DNA of 21,501 nucleotides from Rhizobacter sp. Its GTDB lineage: Bacteria; Pseudomonadota; Gammaproteobacteria; Burkholderiales; Burkholderiaceae_C. This document shows, one piece after another, positions 1 to 8,541 of the stretch (the stretch's first letter is position 1; every line of letters begins with the position of its first letter). The notes beneath the pieces were generated by a model. It saw nothing but the letters and a program-made list of their open reading frames with translations. It was not told the DNA's origin and did no database searches. The stretch covers positions 1-21,501 of the forward strand of contig JANXVK010000192.1 in assembly GCA_025351675.1 (NCBI GenBank), read 5' to 3'. The position numbers were made by a program, and so were the translations under genes.

Positions 1-785
1 ATGTCTGGTGGGAAGGCATGACCGACGCGGCCCCGGCGCACCTGACCGACTGGCAGGGAAACGACTGGACGCCCGCGATCGCGAAGCAAACCGGTGCCAA
101 GGCGGCGCACCCGAACGCCCGCTTCACCGTGCCGGCCATCAACAACCCGGCGCTCGACCCGGAGTGGGACAACCCGGCCGGCGTGCCGATCGACGCCTTC
201 ATCTTCGGCGGCCGCCGCTCGACCACCGTGCCGCTCGTCACCGAAGCGCGCAACTGGCTCGAAGGCGTGTACATGGCCGCGACGATGGGCTCGGAGACGA
301 CCGCGGCAGCCGCCGGCCAGCAGGGCGTGGTGCGCCGCGATCCGTTCGCGATGCTGCCGTTCATGGGCTACAACATGAGCGACTACTTCCAGCACTGGCT
401 CGATCTGGGCAAAACGCTGGAGGCGTCGGGGGCGACGCTGCCGAAGATCTACTGCGTCAACTGGTTCCGCAAGGGCCCGGACGGCAAGTTCGTCTGGCCG
501 GGTTACGGCGAGAACATGCGCGTGCTGGAGTGGATGATCGGCCGCGTCGAGGGCACGGCGCAAGGCACCGAGAGCGCGATCGGCACGACACCACGCTACG
601 GCGACCTGAACTGGAACGGCCTCGCCTTCACGCCGGCGCAGTTCGACCAAGTCACCAGCATTGATGCCGACGCTTGGAAGACCGAGCTCGGCCTGCACGC
701 CGAGCTGTTCCAGCAACTGGCGTATCACCTGCCGGCCGAGATGACCCTGACCAAGACGACGATCGAGAAGCGGTTCGCCGCCTGA
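1..785 (+). CDS. pckG: Phosphoenolpyruvate carboxykinase (GTP), C-terminal part (5' end outside window)
   Basis: GTP-dependent PEP carboxykinase converts oxaloacetate plus GTP to PEP, CO2 and GDP, the entry step of gluconeogenesis. The reading frame is open from the window edge (codons from base 3), so the Met at 18 is internal: the preceding codons give VWWEG, a conserved stretch just before it. About 260 residues are visible of a family length near 600. Diagnostic motifs are [21 protein letters not shown], and the guanine-binding segment NWFRKG...[11 protein letters not shown] (about bases 459-520). The phenylalanines in NWF and GKF are kept. The third aromatic, Phe in vertebrate enzymes (WPGFGEN), is Tyr here. 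The ATP-type enzyme of E. coli is unrelated in sequence. The gene could support growth on glutamate derived from histidine, but nothing here shows coregulation with the hut genes. Confidence 0.95.
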   Translation, partial: VWWEGMTDAAPAHLTDWQGNDWTPAIAKQTGAKAAHPNARFTVPAINNPALDPEWDNPAGVPIDAFIFGGRRSTTVPLVTEARNWLEGVYMAATMGSETTAAAAGQQGVVRRDPFAMLPFMGYNMSDYFQHWLDLGKTLEASGATLPKIYCVNWFRKGPDGKFVWPGYGENMRVLEWMIGRVEGTAQGTESAIGTTPRYGDLNWNGLAFTPAQFDQVTSIDADAWKTELGLHAELFQQLAYHLPAEMTLTKTTIEKRFAA

Positions 786-804
786 ACGCGGGTTCTCGAC
801 CAGC

Positions 805-835
805 AAAAAAGGGCCGGCGATCAGCCGGCCTTTTT
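805..835. terminator. Bidirectional intrinsic terminator between pckG and the small-protein operon
   Basis: A perfect 7-bp stem, GGCCGGC (812-818) with GCCGGCC (824-830), closes the loop GATCA. It is followed by five T (831-835) and preceded by six A (805-810), so both strands present a GC stem followed by a U tract. It sits between two converging units: pckG ending at 785 (+) and the small genes ending at 852 (-). Confidence 0.88.
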
Positions 836-851
836 CATGGGCGCCGCGGGG

Positions 852-1037
852 TCAAAGCCAGCGGCGGCTTTCGCGGATCAGCTGGCCGCGAGCCTTGTCG
901 GCGCGCTCGCCCCAGCGGCGACCGAGCCACGCCGTCAGCTGCACCAGCGCGCTGACCGGGCCATTGGCCTCGGGGTCGATCGCCGGCATCGCGCCGCGCG
1001 GCACGAAGCGCGACGCGTCGTGGCTGTCAGTCCGCAT
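852..1037 (-). CDS. Hypothetical protein, 61 aa (third gene of small operon)
   Basis: I do not recognise this protein. It has 61 residues, is basic, and ends in an Arg/Trp-rich segment (LGRRWGERADKARGQ...SRRWL) that could form an amphipathic helix. The ATG at 1037 lies inside the last codons of the upstream gene: the stop of the 77-aa gene is at 1027-1029, so the two overlap by 11 bases, which suggests translational coupling. A longer in-frame start at 1115 exists, but it would run deep into the coupled gene and add a Pro/Arg-rich shadow-like segment, so I prefer 1037. The gene ends just before the bidirectional terminator. There is no signal peptide or membrane segment. It is less certain than its two upstream neighbours. 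Confidence 0.55.
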   Translation of the reverse strand: MRTDSHDASRFVPRGAMPAIDPEANGPVSALVQLTAWLGRRWGERADKARGQLIRESRRWL

Positions 1038-1260
1038 ACAGGCTTTCGTGGCGCGCCGCGGCGGCGTACAAGTCGGCGGCGAAGCCCGGGTCAGTCTTCG
1101 ACCAGGAGTACGCAAGGTCGCGAACCCGCTGGGCTTCGAGCGAAGCCGATCCGGTTGCGCTGCGCGCGGCCGGCGCCGAGAAGATGCCGGTCAGCAGCGA
1201 CAGGGCGTGTTGGGCGAAGCGGCTGCGTTGCACATTGGCGTGCAGGGTGGCGGTGGTCAT
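1027..1260 (-). CDS. Small protein, 77 aa, DUF1127-like C-terminal pattern (second gene of small operon)
   Basis: The protein is 77 residues. A strong ribosome binding site (AAGGAA) precedes the ATG by about seven bases. The C-terminal third (RDLAYSWSKTDPGFAADLYAAA) shares its pattern with the upstream 79-aa gene: LA, an aromatic residue, a Pro, then A-x-(E/D)-L-x-A-A. The two may be diverged copies of one family resembling the small DUF1127-type proteins common in Proteobacteria. It begins 39 bases after the upstream gene and overlaps the start of the 61-aa gene, so the three probably share one mRNA. The function is unknown. In some bacteria DUF1127 proteins bind RNA or affect phosphate and nitrogen responses, but that cannot be transferred here without a search. 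Confidence 0.68.
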   Translation of the reverse strand: MTTATLHANVQRSRFAQHALSLLTGIFSAPAARSATGSASLEAQRVRDLAYSWSKTDPGFAADLYAAAARHESLYAD

Positions 1261-1299
1261 GGTGTGTTCCTTGCTTGTGAGTGGTGTGACGCGCAGTGC

Positions 1300-1539
1300 T
1301 CAGGCCATCGGGCCTTGAAGGCTTGCCGCGCGGAGTTCCTTGGCCAGTGCGGGCTGGAGTGCCTCGTACTGGTCGGCGAGGTCCAGAAGCGAGCGGTGGG
1401 CGCGACCCCGGCCAATGACTTCCAGCGCACGCCAGATGGCGGCGCCGGCTCGGCTGAACTGACGGCGCAGGCCTGCGCCGGTCGAGGCACCTGCCGGGGC
1501 GGCAAGCGAGATCGGCAGCGATGTGACGGCGGTGTTCAT
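1300..1539 (-). CDS. Small DUF1127-like protein, 79 aa (first gene of small operon)
   Basis: The protein is 79 residues. A good ribosome binding site (GAAGGA, eight bases before the ATG) fixes the start at 1539. The N-terminal 30 residues are Ala/Ser-rich and low in complexity. The C-terminal half (IWRALEVIGRGRAHRSLLDL, then ADQYEALQPALAKELRAA) is Arg-rich and helical, resembling the short Arg-rich DUF1127 proteins. This is a resemblance by eye, not a domain search. It is the first gene of a three-gene minus-strand operon divergent from a LysR gene, with 117 bases between the two starts, the usual layout for a LysR regulator and its target. Confidence 0.72.
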   Translation of the reverse strand: MNTAVTSLPISLAAPAGASTGAGLRRQFSRAGAAIWRALEVIGRGRAHRSLLDLADQYEALQPALAKELRAASLQGPMA

Positions 1540-1656
1540 GCGGTATGTCCTTCAAACGCCGGGGCCGTGATGGTCCCGATGACAGGATATTAGGGTAAAC
1601 CCGTATTATTCCCCAATCAATCTTGTGAATCGTCGATATAACGAAGGCGTATGACG
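1540..1656. promoter_or_regulatory. Divergent promoter region of the small operon and the LysR gene, with central dyad
   Basis: This AT-rich island stands out from the surrounding GC-rich DNA. In the middle is the inverted repeat GGGT-AA-ACCC (1593-1602), roughly equidistant from the two start codons. On the plus strand TATTAT (1604-1609) is a good -10 for the LysR gene. On the minus strand TAATAT, preceded 18 bases upstream by TTGGGG, is a plausible -10/-35 for the small operon. The dyad lies inside or beside both promoters, which suits a LysR-type binding site. Promoter elements are by eye only. Confidence 0.5.
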
Positions 1657-2613
1657 ATGGCTACCGCCCAGAACTTCCGCACCCTTGACCTCAACCTGCT
1701 CCGCGTTTTCGACGTGGTGATGGCCGAGCGAAACCTCACGCGCGCCGCCGAGCGCCTGTCGATCACGCAACCGGCGGTCCGCAATGCGTTGAAGCGCCTC
1801 AAGAATTCTGTAGGTGAGGACTTGCTCACAAGAGTCTCTTCCGGCGTCAAGCCGACCCCGCGCGCCGAAGCCTTGTGGCCCGAGGTGCGCACCGCGCTGG
1901 GGCATTTGCGCGCCGCGCTGTCGCCAGGCGAGTTCAACCCGCAGACGGACGCGACCAGTTTTCGGATCGCGATGGCCGACGCGACCGCCGCGCTGTTCAT
2001 GCCGCCGCTGGTGTCGCAGATCGAAGACAGTCAGGCGCTGACCACTCTGCGCGTGCTGCCGCTGCCCACCCGCGATCCGAGCGACATGCTGGAACGCGGC
2101 GACGCCGACTTGGCGATCGGCTACTTCCCCGAGACGATCTCGGCACTCGCCAGCCAGGGCGGCGACTCGCCGCTGCGCCACACGCGCCTGCACGACAGCG
2201 AATACGTCTGCGTGATGCGCGAGGGCCACCCGCTCGCCGAAGCCGGCGCGCTGACGCTCGACACGTTCTGCGCGGCCGATCACCTGCTCGTCAACTTCGC
2301 CGGCCGACCGTACGGCCTGGCCGACCAAGCGCTGGCCGCGCTGAACCGCAAACGCCGCATCGTGCTGACGGTGAACCAGTACTTCACGGCCGGCCGCGTC
2401 GTTGCGAACAGCTACCTGCTGACCGTGCTGCCCGCCTGCTTTGTCGAGGCGACGGGATATGACGAACACGTCGTGACGCGGCCGCTGCCGTTCGATCTGG
2501 CCGGGCTGCACGTCGCGATGGTCTGGCACCAGCGCAGCGACCGCAGCAGCGCGCACCAGTGGCTGCGCGCGCGGCTGCTCGAAGCGGCAGCCCTACACGC
2601 GGCCACCGGTTGA
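1657..2613 (+). CDS. LysR-family transcriptional regulator
   Basis: The protein is 318 residues, normal for the family. The N-terminal winged helix-turn-helix covers about residues 7-65 (LDLNLLRVFDVVM, LTRAAERLSITQPAVRNAL). The rest is a periplasmic-binding-like effector domain from about residue 90, starting FRIAMADATAALFMPPL. This is the NodD/LinR-like flavour of LysR protein. AAGG at 1644-1647 lies nine bases before ATG 1657 but only three before ATG 1651, so I chose 1657; the alternative adds two residues. By layout its likely target is the divergent small-protein operon. The hutU operon begins 77 bases downstream in the same direction, but hutU has its own HutC-type operator, so a role in hut control is not implied. 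The effector is unknown. Confidence 0.9.
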   Translation: MATAQNFRTLDLNLLRVFDVVMAERNLTRAAERLSITQPAVRNALKRLKNSVGEDLLTRVSSGVKPTPRAEALWPEVRTALGHLRAALSPGEFNPQTDATSFRIAMADATAALFMPPLVSQIEDSQALTTLRVLPLPTRDPSDMLERGDADLAIGYFPETISALASQGGDSPLRHTRLHDSEYVCVMREGHPLAEAGALTLDTFCAADHLLVNFAGRPYGLADQALAALNRKRRIVLTVNQYFTAGRVVANSYLLTVLPACFVEATGYDEHVVTRPLPFDLAGLHVAMVWHQRSDRSSAHQWLRARLLEAAALHAATG

Positions 2614-2643
2614 CGCGGCGCGCGTCTTCCCGCATGCTCGCCA

Positions 2644-2661
2644 AAGTGGTCTAGCCCACTT
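2644..2661. promoter_or_regulatory. Putative HutC operator upstream of hutUDFI
   Basis: AAGTGGTCTAGCCCACTT is an 18-bp near-perfect palindrome (8 of 9 pairs). It shares its first 11 bases with the sites at 8448 and 12716. It ends 29 bases before the hutU start and begins 30 bases after the LysR stop. The TCTAG core fits the GT-N-TA-N-AC pattern known for HutC-subfamily GntR regulators except for one base in the right half. Confidence 0.8.
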
Positions 2662-2690
2662 GGCCTCAACAGCACCGAAAGCGACGCGCG

Positions 2691-4439
2691 ATGAACTCCA
2701 CGACCGATCTCTCATTTGGCAAGAGCGCCCTCGCCGACGCCGCCGTACGCGGCGCCCGCTCCGCCCCGGGCCGCGTCGTGCGCGCGCCGCACGGCACGAC
2801 ACTGCACTGCAAGTCGTGGCTCACCGAAGCGGCGTTCCGAATGCTGCAGAACAACCTCGACCCCGACGTGGCCGAGCGCCCCGAAGAGCTCGTCGTCTAC
2901 GGCGGCATCGGCCGCGCGGCGCGCGACTGGGCCTGCTTCGACAAGATCCTCGATTGCCTGCGCGTGCTCGAAGACGACGAGTCGCTGCTGATCCAGTCGG
3001 GCAAACCGGTCGGCGTGTTCAAGACCCACACCGATGCGCCGCGCGTGCTGTTGGCCAACTCCAATCTCGTGCCGAAGTGGGCGACCTGGGAACATTTTCA
3101 CGAGCTCGACCGCCAGGGCCTTTTCATGTACGGCCAGATGACGGCCGGCTCGTGGATCTACATCGGCACGCAGGGCATCGTGCAGGGCACCTATGAGACC
3201 TTCGCCGAAGCCGCGCGCCAGCACTACGGCGGCAGCCTCGCCGGCAAGTGGATTCTCACTGCCGGCCTCGGCGGCATGGGCGGCGCGCAGCCGCTGGCCG
3301 CGACCTTTGCCGGTGCGGTCTCGCTGAACATCGAGTGCCAGCAGGCCAGCATCGACTTTCGCCTGCGCACCCGCTACGTCGACGAGCAGGCCACCGATCT
3401 CGACGATGCGCTCGCGCGCATCGCGAAGTACACCGCCGAGAACAAGGCCGTGTCGATCGCGCTGCTCGGCAATGCCGCGCGCATCCTGCCGGCGCTGGCC
3501 GAGCACTTCAAAAGCGGGGCCGCGAACCGGCCCGCGCTGGTGACCGACCAGACTTCGGCGCACGACCTGATCCACGGCTATCTGCCGGCCGGCTGGTCGG
3601 TCGAGCAGTGGCAGGCGGCGCAGGCCGATTCGTCGCAGCACGCCGAGTTGAAGGCCGCCGCCGCGAAGAGCTGCGCCGAGCACGTCAAGGGCATGCTGCT
3701 GTTCCAGGCGATGGGCGTGCCGACCGTCGACTACGGCAACAACATTCGCCAAGTCGCGTTCGACGAGGGCGTGACCAACGCGTTCGACTTTCCCGGCTTC
3801 GTGCCGGCCTACATCCGGCCGCTGTTCTGCGAGGGCAAGGGGCCGTTCCGCTGGGTCGCACTCTCGGGCGACCCGGAAGACATCCGCAAGACCGACCGCA
3901 AGATCAAGCAACTGTTCCCGCACAACGCCCACGTGCTCCGCTGGCTCGACATGGCCGCCGAGCGCATCGCGTTCCAGGGCCTGCCGTCGCGAATCTGCTG
4001 GCTCGCGCTCGGCGAGCGTCATCTGGCGGGGCTGGCGTTCAACGAAATGGTGCGCACCGGCGAGCTGAAGGCGCCGATCGTGATCGGCCGCGACCACCTC
4101 GACACCGGCTCGGTCGCGAGCCCGAACCGCGAGACCGAATCGATGAAGGACGGCACCGACGCCGTCTCCGACTGGCCGCTGCTGAACGCGCTGCTCAACT
4201 GCGCCGGCGGCGCGACCTGGGTCTCGCTGCACCACGGCGGCGGCGTCGGCATGGGCTACTCGCAGCACGCCGGCATGGTGATCGTCGCCGACGGCAGCGA
4301 GGCCGCGGCGGAGCGGCTGGCGCGCGTGCTCGTCAACGACAGCGGCTCGGGCGTGATGCGCCACGCCGATGCCGGCTACGAGCTGGCGATCAAGACGGCG
4401 CGCGAACAGCAGCTGAACCTGCCGATGCTCGCGAAGTGA
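2691..4439 (+). CDS. hutU: Urocanate hydratase (urocanase)
   Basis: HutU converts urocanate to 4-imidazolone-5-propionate in the cytoplasm, using tightly bound NAD+ as an electrophile. The protein is 582 residues, against about 557 in Pseudomonas. The extra length is an 18-residue longer N-terminus plus a small internal insertion. Motifs: [38 protein letters not shown], the dinucleotide-binding GLGGMGG (192-198), [24 protein letters not shown], and [13 protein letters not shown] near the C-terminus. Cys436 in SRICWLALG corresponds by alignment offset to catalytic Cys410 of the Pseudomonas putida enzyme. It is the first gene of the hutUDFI operon. Its stop overlaps the GTG of hutD. It follows a HutC-type operator by 29 bases. 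The ribosome binding site is weak. Confidence 0.98.
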   Translation: MNSTTDLSFGKSALADAAVRGARSAPGRVVRAPHGTTLHCKSWLTEAAFRMLQNNLDPDVAERPEELVVYGGIGRAARDWACFDKILDCLRVLEDDESLLIQSGKPVGVFKTHTDAPRVLLANSNLVPKWATWEHFHELDRQGLFMYGQMTAGSWIYIGTQGIVQGTYETFAEAARQHYGGSLAGKWILTAGLGGMGGAQPLAATFAGAVSLNIECQQASIDFRLRTRYVDEQATDLDDALARIAKYTAENKAVSIALLGNAARILPALAEHFKSGAANRPALVTDQTSAHDLIHGYLPAGWSVEQWQAAQADSSQHAELKAAAAKSCAEHVKGMLLFQAMGVPTVDYGNNIRQVAFDEGVTNAFDFPGFVPAYIRPLFCEGKGPFRWVALSGDPEDIRKTDRKIKQLFPHNAHVLRWLDMAAERIAFQGLPSRICWLALGERHLAGLAFNEMVRTGELKAPIVIGRDHLDTGSVASPNRETESMKDGTDAVSDWPLLNALLNCAGGATWVSLHHGGGVGMGYSQHAGMVIVADGSEAAAERLARVLVNDSGSGVMRHADAGYELAIKTAREQQLNLPMLAK

Positions 4440-5023
4440 GCGTGTCGCCGCAGCGCTTCGACCTGCGCGCGATCGCGCCGCAGCCGTGGAGGAACGGCGC
4501 GGGGCTGACCCGCGAGGTCGCCTTCGGTGGCGCGAGCGGCGCGGACTTCGACTGGCGCATCAGCGTGGCCGAGGTCGCCCGCGATGCACCGTTCTCGGCG
4601 TTCCCCGGCGTCGATCGCTGCATCGTGCTGCTGCGCGGCGCGGGGATGCGGCTGCGCTCGGCCCGCGGTTCGATCGATCACGCGCTGACGACGCCGCTGG
4701 CGCCGTTTCACTTCTCGGGCGATGTGGCGCTCGATGCGACGCTGGTCGACGGCCCCAGCAGCGACTTCAACGTGATGACGCGCCGCGGCGTGTTCCGCAG
4801 CGAGGTGACTTGCGAGCGCCACGCGACCGGGTTGCGCGGCGACGACGTGACGCTGCTGCTGTGCAGCGCCGGCGCATGGCTGGTCGCCGGCGAAGAGCCC
4901 TCGACGCTCGCCCCGATGCAGGCGCTGCTCTGGCGCGAGCCGGTCGAATCGCTGCGGGTCGCGCCGATCGGCGATGCATCGGCGCTGCTCGTCGTCCGCC
5001 TGTGTCAGGATCGCAAGCCATGA
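4436..5023 (+). CDS. hutD: HutD family accessory protein
   Basis: The protein is 195 residues, matching the HutD family (cupin-like fold). Motifs: [20 protein letters not shown] near the N-terminus, [25 protein letters not shown], then [13 protein letters not shown]. HutD is a conserved companion of hut operons. Work in Pseudomonas fluorescens suggests it limits excessive hut activity, perhaps by sensing a pathway intermediate; it is not known to catalyse a step. There is no ATG: the GTG at 4436 overlaps the hutU stop (GTGA), and a second GTG at 4442 is two codons later. The stop overlaps the hutF start (ATGA at 5020-5023). Overlaps on both sides show it is translated as part of a tight operon. 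Confidence 0.93.
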   Translation: MSVSPQRFDLRAIAPQPWRNGAGLTREVAFGGASGADFDWRISVAEVARDAPFSAFPGVDRCIVLLRGAGMRLRSARGSIDHALTTPLAPFHFSGDVALDATLVDGPSSDFNVMTRRGVFRSEVTCERHATGLRGDDVTLLLCSAGAWLVAGEEPSTLAPMQALLWREPVESLRVAPIGDASALLVVRLCQDRKP

Positions 5024-6405
5024 ACACGCTGTTCGCCGACCACGCGCTGTTGCCCGACGGCTGGGCGCGCGACGTGCTGCTTGCGTGGGACGACGCGGGC
5101 GCGCTCACGTCGGTCACTGCCGGTGCAGCCGCACCAATCGATGCGCCGCGCGCGAGCGGCCCGCTGCTCCCCGGCATGCCGAACCTGCACTCGCACGCCT
5201 TCCAGCGCGCGTTCGCCGGCCTGTCCGAGTACCGCAACTCGACCCCTGCCGACAGCTTCTGGACCTGGCGCGATCTGATGTACCGCTTCGCGCGCGACAT
5301 TTCACCCGACCAGCTCGAAGTGATCGCGACGCAGCTCTATGTGGAGATGCTGCGCGCCGGCTACACGGCGGTCTGCGAGTTCCACTACCTGCACCACGCG
5401 CCCGAGGGCCAGCGCTACGCCGACCCGGCCGAGATGTCGATGCGGCTGCTCGCCGCCGCGCAACACGCGGGCATCGGCATCACGTTGCTGCCGGTGCTGT
5501 ATCAGGACGCCGGCTTCGGTGGCCAGCCGCCGCGCATCGATCAACGCCGCTACCTCAACCGCACGGATGCGCTGCTCGACATCGCGCAGCGCATCCGTGC
5601 GCAAGGCGCGCGCGTCGGTGTCGCGCCGCACTCGCTGCGCGCGGTCGGCCCGCAGGCGCTGCGCGAGCTCGTCGCCGGTGTGCATGCGATCGACGCGGCC
5701 GCGCCGGTCCACCTTCACATCGCCGAGCAGCAGCAGGAGGTCGACGACTGCCTCGCGTGGAGCGGCCAGCGCCCGGTCGAGTGGCTGCTCGCGCATGCGC
5801 CGGTCGATGCGCGCTGGTGCCTCGTCCACGCGACGCACCTGAGCGATGCAGAGGGCGCCGCGCTCGCCGCGAGCGGCGCCGTCGTCGGCCTGTGCCCGAC
5901 GACCGAGGCGAACCTCGGCGACGGTGTATTCGATGCCGCCAACTACCTCGCCGCGCGCGGCGCCTGGGGCATCGGCTCCGACAGCCACATCAGCGTCGAC
6001 GCGGCCGAAGAACTGCGCCTGCTCGAGTACACCCAGCGCCTCGCGCAGCAGCGCCGCAACGTGCTCGTCAGCGACGATACCGGGGTAAACAACAAGCGCC
6101 AGGTCGCCGATCACCTCTGGCTCGGCGCCGTCACCGGCGGCGCGCAGGCGAGTGGCCGCGCGATCCGCGCGCTCGCACCCGGCCAGCAGGCCGACTTCGT
6201 CGTGCTCGACGGCAACGGCACGCTCGCCGGCCTCACGCCATCGCAAGCGCTCGCGAGCCACGTCTTCGCGAACCAGGGCCGCAGCAGCGTGCGCGACGTG
6301 TTCGTCGCCGGCACCCGGCGCATTCGGGATGGCGAACACGCGCTGCAACGCGTAGCCTGCGAGCACTTCGTCGCGGCGCGCGGCGAACTGCTCCGCGAGG
6401 TCTGA
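5020..6405 (+). CDS. hutF: Formimidoylglutamate deiminase
   Basis: HutF hydrolyses N-formimino-L-glutamate to N-formyl-L-glutamate and ammonia, step four of the five-step histidine route. The protein is 461 residues, an amidohydrolase-superfamily member close to the family length. Metal-binding features: NLHSHAFQ with His57 and His59, HLHIAEQ with His233 and Glu236, the LVHATH segment (His270), and GSDSH with Asp321. The ATG overlaps the hutD stop by four bases. Other amidohydrolases (guanine deaminase, TrzN-like enzymes) share the fold, but the opening [16 protein letters not shown] and the place between hutD and hutI make HutF clear. Together with HutG this shows that glutamate and formate, not formamide, are released. 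Confidence 0.96.
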   Translation: MNTLFADHALLPDGWARDVLLAWDDAGALTSVTAGAAAPIDAPRASGPLLPGMPNLHSHAFQRAFAGLSEYRNSTPADSFWTWRDLMYRFARDISPDQLEVIATQLYVEMLRAGYTAVCEFHYLHHAPEGQRYADPAEMSMRLLAAAQHAGIGITLLPVLYQDAGFGGQPPRIDQRRYLNRTDALLDIAQRIRAQGARVGVAPHSLRAVGPQALRELVAGVHAIDAAAPVHLHIAEQQQEVDDCLAWSGQRPVEWLLAHAPVDARWCLVHATHLSDAEGAALAASGAVVGLCPTTEANLGDGVFDAANYLAARGAWGIGSDSHISVDAAEELRLLEYTQRLAQQRRNVLVSDDTGVNNKRQVADHLWLGAVTGGAQASGRAIRALAPGQQADFVVLDGNGTLAGLTPSQALASHVFANQGRSSVRDVFVAGTRRIRDGEHALQRVACEHFVAARGELLREV

Positions 6406-6412
6406 CAACACC

Positions 6413-7639
6413 ATGAGCAAGCCCGCCATCGACCTGCTGATCCGCAATGTGCGCGTTGTCACCTGCACCGACGACGATTGCGCGGTCTCGCCGCCGGCGT
6501 TCATCGCGATCGCCCACGGCCTGATCGCCGGCATGGGCCCGATCGGCGCACTCGACCCGACCGTGCCGGTGCACGCCGAGCTCGACGGCGATGGCGCGCT
6601 GCTCACGCCCGGGCTGATCGATTGCCACACCCACCTCGTCTACGCGGGCGACCGTTCGCGCGAGTTCGAAATGCGGCTTTCCGGCGCGAGCTACGAAGAC
6701 ATCGCCCGCGCTGGCGGCGGCATCGTCTCGACGGTGCGGCAGACGCGCAACGCGAACCCGCTCGACCTGCAGGCGCAGTCGGCGCGGCGCCTGAAGAGCC
6801 TGATGCGGCACGGCGTGACCACGGTCGAGATCAAGTCGGGCTACGGCCTGACGCAGACCGCCGAGCTGAAGATGCTGCAGGTCGCGCGCGCACTTGGCGA
6901 GCAGTTCCCCGTCGACGTGCGCACCACGCTGCTCGCCGCGCACGCGGTGCCGCCCGAATTCGCGGGTCGGCCCGACGACTACATCGCCGAGGTCATCGAA
7001 CACATCCTGCCCGAGGCCGCGCGGCTCGGCCTGGCCGACGCGGTCGACGCGTTCTGCGAGAACATCGCATTCACGCCCGCGCAGACGCGGCGCGTTTTCG
7101 AGGCCGCGCGCGCGCACGGGCTGCCGGTCAAGCTGCACGCCGAGCAGCTCTCGAACCAGGGCGGCGCGGCGCTCGCGGCCGGGTTCGGCGCGCTCTCGGC
7201 AGATCACCTGGAGCACATCGACGAAGACGGCGTGCGCGCGATGGCGCGTGGCGGCACGGTCGCGGTGATGCTGCCCGGCGCTTACTACTTTCTGCGAGAC
7301 ACCCAGGCGCCGCCGATCGCGCTGTTCCGCAAGCACGCGGTGCCGATGGCGGTCTCGACCGACTGCAACCCCGGCACGAGCCCGACCACGCACCTGCCGC
7401 TGATGATGAACATGGCCTGCACGCTGTTCCGCATGACCCCGGCCGAGGCGCTGCTCGGCGTCACGCGGAACGCGGCGAAGGCGCTTGATCTGCTCGATTC
7501 GCGCGGCACGGTCGAGATCGGCAAGCAGGCCGATCTGTGCCTGTGGGACGTCGACCACCCAGCCGAGCTGTCGTATGCGATCGGGGCCAGCCCCCTGCGC
7601 GCCCGCCTGCACCGAGGCGTTCGGCACGAACTCGCCTGA
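6413..7639 (+). CDS. hutI: Imidazolonepropionase
   Basis: HutI hydrolyses 4-imidazolone-5-propionate to N-formimino-L-glutamate. The protein is 408 residues, the usual length. It is a metal-dependent amidohydrolase with [10 protein letters not shown] (His72 and His74 as ligands), [20 protein letters not shown] (His242), the ADHLEH segment (His265) and STDCNPGT (Asp317). It starts seven bases after the hutF stop and is the last gene of the operon. Only 17 bases separate it from the converging hutG, with no terminator in between, so transcripts may overlap at their 3' ends. Confidence 0.97.
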   Translation: MSKPAIDLLIRNVRVVTCTDDDCAVSPPAFIAIAHGLIAGMGPIGALDPTVPVHAELDGDGALLTPGLIDCHTHLVYAGDRSREFEMRLSGASYEDIARAGGGIVSTVRQTRNANPLDLQAQSARRLKSLMRHGVTTVEIKSGYGLTQTAELKMLQVARALGEQFPVDVRTTLLAAHAVPPEFAGRPDDYIAEVIEHILPEAARLGLADAVDAFCENIAFTPAQTRRVFEAARAHGLPVKLHAEQLSNQGGAALAAGFGALSADHLEHIDEDGVRAMARGGTVAVMLPGAYYFLRDTQAPPIALFRKHAVPMAVSTDCNPGTSPTTHLPLMMNMACTLFRMTPAEALLGVTRNAAKALDLLDSRGTVEIGKQADLCLWDVDHPAELSYAIGASPLRARLHRGVRHELA

Positions 7640-7656
7640 AGGGGGCGCGCGCTCGT

Positions 7657-8442
7657 CTACCTTGCGTGCGCCTGCAGCGCGGCGTTCAGCATCCGCCGTA
7701 GCAAAGGCTGCACCTTCTCGGCCAGATCGCTTCGGTAGCCGAACGGTGCGGCCTCGTCCATGTAAGTCGACTGGCACATCTCCAGCTGCAGCGCGTGGAT
7801 GCCGCTCGAAGGTTGGCCGTAGTGGCGCGTGATGTGGCCGCCCTTGAAACGGCCGTTGCTGATGTGCGTGAACTGTGTCTGCGCGGCCATCTCGACTTCG
7901 ACCGCGGCCTGGAGCGCCGGCGCACAGGCGCGCCCGTCGGCGCTGCCGAGGTTCAGGTCGGGCAGCTTGCCGTCGAAGAAACGCGGCATCCTTGATGCGA
8001 TCGAGTGCGCGTCCCACAGCACGACACTGCCGTGCTCCTTGCGCAGCCGCTCGAGCTCGGCGCGCAGCCGGTCGTGGTACGGCTGCCAGTACACCGCGCG
8101 ACGTTCCTGCACCTCGGCCGCGTCGGGCGCCTGGCCGGGCCGGTACAGCGGCTGCTTGCGGAAGGTGTCGAGCGGCAGCAGCCCGGTCACGTCCTGGCCG
8201 GGGTAGAGGCTGGTGTCCTCCGGCGGCCGGTTCAGGTCGATCACATGGCGGGCGAAACGCGCCGCGATCGTGCTGGCGCCCATCGCATGCGCGAAGGCGT
8301 AGAGCTGCGGCAAATGCCAATCGACATCGGCGCGCTGCAGCGCCTCGGGCGTCATGCGCGCAGCAATTGCGCCGGGGATCTCGGTGCCCGCATGCGGGAA
8401 CGAGACGAGCAGCGGCACGGTGCCTGGCGTGAAGGTGAACAT
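7657..8442 (-). CDS. hutG: N-formylglutamate deformylase
   Basis: This enzyme hydrolyses N-formyl-L-glutamate to glutamate and formate, the last step of the pathway. The protein is 261 residues, of the N-formylglutamate amidohydrolase family, not the arginase-like formiminoglutamase also called HutG. Motifs: LVSFPHAGTEIP at the N-terminus, HVIDLNRPPED, VVLWDAHSI, and RFKGGHITRHYG. The ATG at 8442 is the only sensible start: an in-frame TAG lies inside the operator just upstream, and the conserved PHAGT motif follows within 20 residues. No convincing ribosome binding site precedes the ATG, and the operator ends only five bases from it. It is transcribed away from the ABC transporter operon. 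Confidence 0.95.
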   Translation of the reverse strand: MFTFTPGTVPLLVSFPHAGTEIPGAIAARMTPEALQRADVDWHLPQLYAFAHAMGASTIAARFARHVIDLNRPPEDTSLYPGQDVTGLLPLDTFRKQPLYRPGQAPDAAEVQERRAVYWQPYHDRLRAELERLRKEHGSVVLWDAHSIASRMPRFFDGKLPDLNLGSADGRACAPALQAAVEVEMAAQTQFTHISNGRFKGGHITRHYGQPSSGIHALQLEMCQSTYMDEAAPFGYRSDLAEKVQPLLRRMLNAALQAHAR

Positions 8443-8447
8443 GCGCG

Positions 8448-8465
8448 AAGTGGTCTAGACCGGTT
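8448..8465. promoter_or_regulatory. Putative HutC operator between hutG and the ABC transporter operon
   Basis: AAGTGGTCTAGACCGGTT matches the other two hut sites over its first 11 bases. It has a perfect 10-bp central palindrome GGTCTAGACC plus AA/TT outer pairs (7 of 9 pairs). It lies five bases from the hutG ATG on one side and 76 bases from the solute-binding protein start on the other. Weak overlapping -10-like words follow at 8474-8483 (TACACT on the minus strand, TAGACT on the plus strand). Confidence 0.8.
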
Positions 8466-8541
8466 GAGCGCCAAGTGTAGACTGCGCGGCGCGCGGCTTG
8501 CGTCAGGCTGCGGCACCTCTATCCACCCTTCGGGAGACACG

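Noticed and set aside
2614..2690. Possible control of hutU by the adjacent LysR gene
   Set aside because: The intergenic space is filled by the HutC-type operator, and the LysR gene is oriented toward hutU rather than divergent from it, so nothing in the sequence supports LysR control of hutU.
2712..4364. Long open frame (550 codons) on the minus strand opposite hutU
   Set aside because: It mirrors a certain gene, is rich in Arg/Ala/His/Val with no recognisable motif, and has no ribosome binding site; typical antisense shadow in GC-rich DNA.
6233..8320. Open frame of 695 codons on the minus strand across hutI and hutG
   Set aside because: It overlaps both genes in a different frame and has shadow composition (Arg/Ala/Gly-rich low complexity).
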